DNA of 64,000 nt, taken from NCBI GenBank assembly GCA_019914995.1, contig CM034143.1, positions 3,598,501-3,662,500 of the forward strand, read 5' to 3'. The position numbers were made by a program, and so were the translations under genes. Origin of the DNA: Acanthochlamys bracteata (Eukaryota; Streptophyta; Magnoliopsida; Pandanales; Velloziaceae). This document shows positions 59,471 to 64,000 of this stretch, piece by piece. A model generated the notes under the pieces. It was given only the letters and a program-made list of their open reading frames with translations. It was not told where the DNA came from and made no database searches. The number at the start of each line of letters is the position of its first letter. Position 1 is the first letter of the stretch.

Positions 59471-62400
59471 ATCAAACAAGATCATCTAGTTCTTCCACAG
59501 TTCTATTATTCTCTTAGCATTCCAATAAAGTTTTTTGACATATTCAAGTTAGATAAAGCTAGATAACAATTAGAATAGCATTTACTAAACTCATAATTGT
59601 CATAAATGACGGGTTTATATATGCAACAGCATAAGCATAAGAGAGAAACAAGGGCTTTCCTAAATTGATAGAAGAATAAAGCAAACAACTAATAATAGGT
59701 AACAAACCTTAGCACATCTTAAAGTTAGAAAAACATACTTCAGCCACCATAGCAAATAAGGAACAAATCCTAGAACACAAGCAGAGAATTAGGATTCAAC
59801 TTCTCAAAACTTGCACCAAAAGACTTCTTCATAGGTGACCATTTCATACAGCATAGCTTGACCATTAAATGCTTTCAATATTAAGAAAAACAATCAGAAG
59901 CACAAAGTTGCAATAGTCAATTGATATGTTAGTAGATTCAATAAAAACAATCTTGATGCTTCTGCTATCATACATTAAAAATTGAAACAAACTCAATAAT
60001 AATCAAAACATAGTCAAGGATATAGGCTCTTTTGTCTCGACATTAAAATAAAAGCGCCAACTAAAACAAAATTGCTGCAATAATACAAATAATAAAATGT
60101 AAAAGGTGACTAATTAGGGATTGTATTTAGATTAATTTCTAATCTATGCTACCTTGCAAAAGACTAATCTTATCGGTAGAAAATGTTGATTACTTAGGAG
60201 CATGGTGTACTTCAAGGTTCTGAAAAACAAAATAATGTTTCATCTGTTCCTGCTAGAAAAACAAAATAACAAGAAATAGAACAAATTTTGTACCTGTTGG
60301 ACCATGTTTGATAATTGCTTTAATTTTCTATGATAATGGCTATCATCTTCCTCAGTACATAAGAAATCAGAACCTTCCCACCATTTCTTTTGCCTTCGAT
60401 ATGCATATACAAATAAGTTAAGAGAACAACATATATTTCAAACTGGTTTAATTTCTTTCACGGTCTATCTAATACAAAAGCTTTTTAAGCATACATTCTA
60501 GGCGGTACTAATAGCATTTTTATCTCCTTTAAACATAGCAAGTACCAAAAAAACAAACTAAACATTCTTTGTACCAAACAAAATAACTCATAATAAAATA
60601 TAAATAAATCAGATTTAATAGCTACCAATTTTAAATCAATACTTTAATCTATGTTAACTATTTAAATATTATTACAGAAAATTGAGATTCAGCTCTTGAA
60701 CATAAAAATCGAGGCATTCCACATATTAATTTCGCACAAGCTACAAATTTTTAGATGCTGTAAAAATGGAACATTCATAGTTGTCCAAAACCTTAGGAAC
60801 AATAAAAGTACAAAGCTAACCAAGGTAGTAGAAACTTACCAAGTGTGGATGCTTCCACATGAATGTAAGGAACTTTAATGTCATCCATTTTAAAAGGAAT
60901 ATAGTGTTTACTCAAAATGGTTTTCTAAAAGGAATATAATGTTTACTCAGAATGGTTGCTACAAAATTTAGAAGGGTGGAAAATTGATAATTATTACACA
61001 AAACACTTTTTGATGGATTACTTGATGTTCAATCAGAGAGTTGGCTTTATCTACAAATGTACAAACTAATTTGAAGCTAAATTAAAGCATTTCTAAACAT
61101 GTATCAAAATGTACACATAATGAAGGACAACCAATACATAGCCGATGGTATGGGCTCCTTCCTTTCCTCATTGAACTGATACTTTCTAACTAAATAAAAA
61201 TTCCTCCCATTGTACAAATTACTAGGTGGTAAGCCAAATTTGTAATTAGGTAGTGATTGAATTTTGATGAAACTTCTAAAATCAAGCATCTATATTAACA
61301 TTTAGTTTGCTCCAAACTTCGAATTTCAAATAGAACATAATCAACTTATGCTACAAACAATTAAAAAAACAATTGATCAACAACTAATGTACTCGTACCG
61401 ATATAGCTTTATTTTGTGCTATCCTATTATAATCTAATTTCTAACTTAACATTCTTTATCTATAACGAGATCTTATATTTCTTTCATATTTATCTTTTAA
61501 TCTTAAAAGTCCATCACAGTTCGACCCATACATGCAAAGCTCAACAGAATTTATTGATTAAATGAAATTACAATAATATGCAGAACATTCTTATCTTTCA
61601 CAAGTGGCAGGCACAAATATCCAACAATGTACAAAGGTCAAACGAAAAAAAGCAACCACTGATATTAATTTAACAAAATAAGAAACATAGTACAGCATAT
61701 CTAAAAGTACGAGGAGGTACCTGAGCCGCTATAACAAATAAAGAACAGCCTTAGAAAGAAAGCTTGAGCGGGATTCACTTCTCTATACTTGCACCAAAAG
61801 CTTCTTCATAGATCACTATGACCGACATCTAACTTTGCTTCACTGTTTTAAAGAACTAAATTGCTTTCAATATTAGTGAAAACAATCGGGACCATAGAGT
61901 TGCAATATTCAATTGTTTAATTTTCTTTGAAGGTTTGTATAATTCAATTGCTTTTGAAGTATACATGATGGAGGTACTGACAGCAGTTTTGTCTCCTTAA
62001 ACAAGGATGCAGCATTTCTCTGGTGGTTTATTCTAAAATGTTAGGAATAACAAAAGTACAATGCTACCAAGAACATAGACCGTACTAAATGTAGAGATTT
62101 ACATGTGAGTGACAATGAAATTAACGATTGCATGATCTTATACCTTTAAAAAGCATGCAAGGTTTGGTCGAAGCAGTTGCTACAGACTTAGAACAGAAAG
62201 GATTGCTAGCAATAACACAAAGAATGCAAGTTTTTCTCAAAACAGTCATTTCAACCTTAATTACAGAGTTGGCATGAAAGCAAAGCATTTCTAATCAAGT
62301 ATTAAAACGTATACATTATTTACAAAATTCAATACATAGTCAAAGGTGTGAGTTCCTTTCTTTGCACACTGAACCTTACAGCATTTAGCATGATAATGAT

Positions 62401-62714
62401 TTATGTACAATCATGTCGCGCACACAAATTGTAACACTTGACAACTTACTTCCCATCTTTCAATGCTAGCCTCAATGTATACTTGACAACTTACTTCCAA
62501 TCTTTCACATTTAATGTCTCAAGAATATTATTAATCAAGGACCTAGAGTGACAAAAATAAAAATTTTCAAAAAATCATTCACATATTAATTTGTTCTAAG
62601 AAATTAGATCTCTATGCATAAAAAATACTATTACTGATAATATGACCATAACTTACGCATGATTTTGGAAGAATTACGCAACTTAGCTCCACTGATTTCG
62701 TCACATGATTAACA
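59471..62714 (+). repeat. 3.25-kb tandem duplication, copy 2
   Basis: Same content and order as copy 1. It ends at GATTAACA (62714), after which the sequence is unique. Near 62435-62510 CTTGACAACTTACTTCC occurs twice, whereas copy 1 has it once. Confidence 0.95.
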
Positions 62715-64000
62715 AGCACAATGAGATAATCCTTAAAGGAAACAATACGGTTTTAATGTATGCAAAATAATAAACGTAAGTAGACACTAAAAAGATTAAC
62801 TAAGACTGCAAATAATTATATTAAAAAGGATAGAAGAACCTCCTCGTACATATAGGTTGCTCCATGTCTTTCGTGATTAATGTCATACTCTTCTTGTGAA
62901 AAATACAGCCCCCTTCTAAACTGAAACTAAACACAGTTTTAAAAAGCAAATAATATATGATACATGTGTTGAGTAAGAAGAAGGTGGAAAACCCCTTCAA
63001 GACATGGGAACGTTTATCTTACCGGAGATTCCTTTTTTACCATTGCACCTCCATATCATGATTGTGACCTATCTGATATCCTAATTAGTAGACATAATAT
63101 GAACTTAAACTAAGAAAACAACAAATAAGAACTTGTAAGGAAACCAACACCAAAACATCTTCATCAGTATCTGTAAAATAAAGTGTATGTAGTGAGAAAC
63201 CGATGCACTACATCTATATCCATGTAAAATGAGTTGAAGACTTCCCAAAAAAATTAATAAAACAGGATAAAAATATTAATAAAATAGGATAAGGGTTCAA
63301 AAAAAAAAGTGTTGAAAGTCTGAACAAGTGATACAAACCGCTAATGTGAAAAATCACTTTCAAACTAATAGTAAATTCATCACCCTTTTGGGATCATCAA
63401 TCTCTTCGCGCATCTACATAACTACAACTTCTTTGCCACCATATGAATCAAGAGAGTACACCTATTAAATTCGAAGTCAAATCAAAATTGGTATATAAAA
63501 AAAAAGACAGGAAAGCATGAAAAGAAAATCAATTAGAAACCACAGAATAAAAGACACAAAGTAATGTTGTAGGGGTTTCTCCCGACCCAAGGTGTAAAAT
63601 CTTTCTAGAGCTACTTGTATATCTTGTAGAAACAGGTTAGATCCATTCCTCGACAAAATAAAAATCAACCACAACTTTCTCAAATAAAAGTTATCATGAA
63701 CTCCCGTAAGTTAAAAAGATACATAACGCGTAAAACTAATCACTATCGGTTCAGATTAATAGATAGACATTAATCAAACATGCAGAAAGGAAAAGAATCC
63801 AAGAAAGCATAGTGATACCCATTGCTTGCGTAAAATCTTCCCTATTCAAAGAAGGAATTATTAAGCTAAGCAAGACAATCATAATATCGTGGACAACGTG
63901 ACAGTTATTTAGTACAAGACAGATTTGACAACAAGTACATATCATTCAAAATTGCATAGCATTTTTAAAGATATTATGACATCCATATAGTGGATCTATT
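62715..64000. other. Window edge, possible 5' part of a minus-strand gene
   Basis: The sequence is unique here after the tandem array. Two exon candidates lie at 62840-63043. A further exon-like string, VYSLDSYGGKEVVVM, follows TAATAG near 63463 on the minus strand, but a stop comes soon after. The rest is AT-rich with nothing I recognise. Confidence 0.4.
62840..63043 (-). CDS. Two-exon candidate N-terminus, product unknown
   Basis: Exon 63043-63023 reads MVKKESP and ends CCG|GTAAGA. A 102-bp intron ends TTTCAG, and exon 62920-62840 adds 27 codons including LYFSQEEYDINHERHGATYM before GAG|GTTCTT. The phases match, both splice sites are canonical, and the ATG has G at -3 and G at +4. I found no certain third exon; AAATCAG|T...GGAGCTAAGTTGCG near 62692 is a candidate. 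The peptide is not one I recognise, and the second exon is also open in another frame. It may be a real small-exon gene reaching into the array, or chance. Confidence 0.3.

Noticed and set aside
56260-61289. Pairs of identical 60-61-residue open frames as a duplicated small gene
   Set aside because: Their identity reflects the 3.25-kb DNA duplication; they have no conserved start context, domain or codon signal.

Overview
This is nuclear DNA of a flowering plant. The evidence is AT-rich intergenic DNA, long spliced introns, a plastid/mitochondrial-type lysyl-tRNA synthetase with a transit-peptide-like N-terminus, a Ty3/gypsy LTR retrotransposon, a FAR1-type Mutator-like element (MULE), many short MITEs and long (TA)n tracts. 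The very GC-rich first exon in an AT-rich locus and the long introns suggest a non-grass monocot, but this is an inference.

Layout. (1) 1.3-23.5 kb, minus strand: one complete gene, organellar lysyl-tRNA synthetase. I could place all 14 exons by homology and splice sites (593 codons). Its introns hold two unrelated tandem-repeat blocks (12.4-12.9 kb; 19.5-20.0 kb, a GC-rich 155-bp unit with two hairpins) and a TA-tract-bounded foldback element. Intron 1 appears to use a GC-AG donor. (2) 23.6-29.4 kb: directly upstream of that gene lie a MITE and a 5.5-kb Ty3/gypsy element with both LTRs and a TTAAA target duplication. The element runs in the same direction as the gene, so its 3' LTR points into it. 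(3) 29.4-36 kb: no gene recognised, with a MITE and some short-period repeats. (4) 36-43 kb: a cluster of TA-microsatellite-associated elements. It contains a foldback element with ~190-bp arms and a 4.6-kb MULE with a decayed FAR1-like transposase, each set between (TA)n tracts. (5) 43.7-49.1 kb, minus strand: a decayed multi-exon coding sequence I cannot name. (6) 52.8-62.7 kb: a degenerate tandem array of a non-coding unit, ending in a 3.25-kb tandem duplication whose two copies are nearly identical in the first 1.9 kb and clearly diverged in the last 1.3 kb. (7) 62.7-64 kb: two short spliced exon candidates on the minus strand, possibly the start of another gene.

The only gene for which I can defend a working product is the lysyl-tRNA synthetase. 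The most interesting material is the TA-targeting MULE/foldback set, the mosaic duplication at 56-62.7 kb, the hairpin satellite in intron 2, and the mobile elements stacked within about 115 bp of the synthetase start codon. All exon limits and percentages come from reading by eye; no search or alignment program was run.
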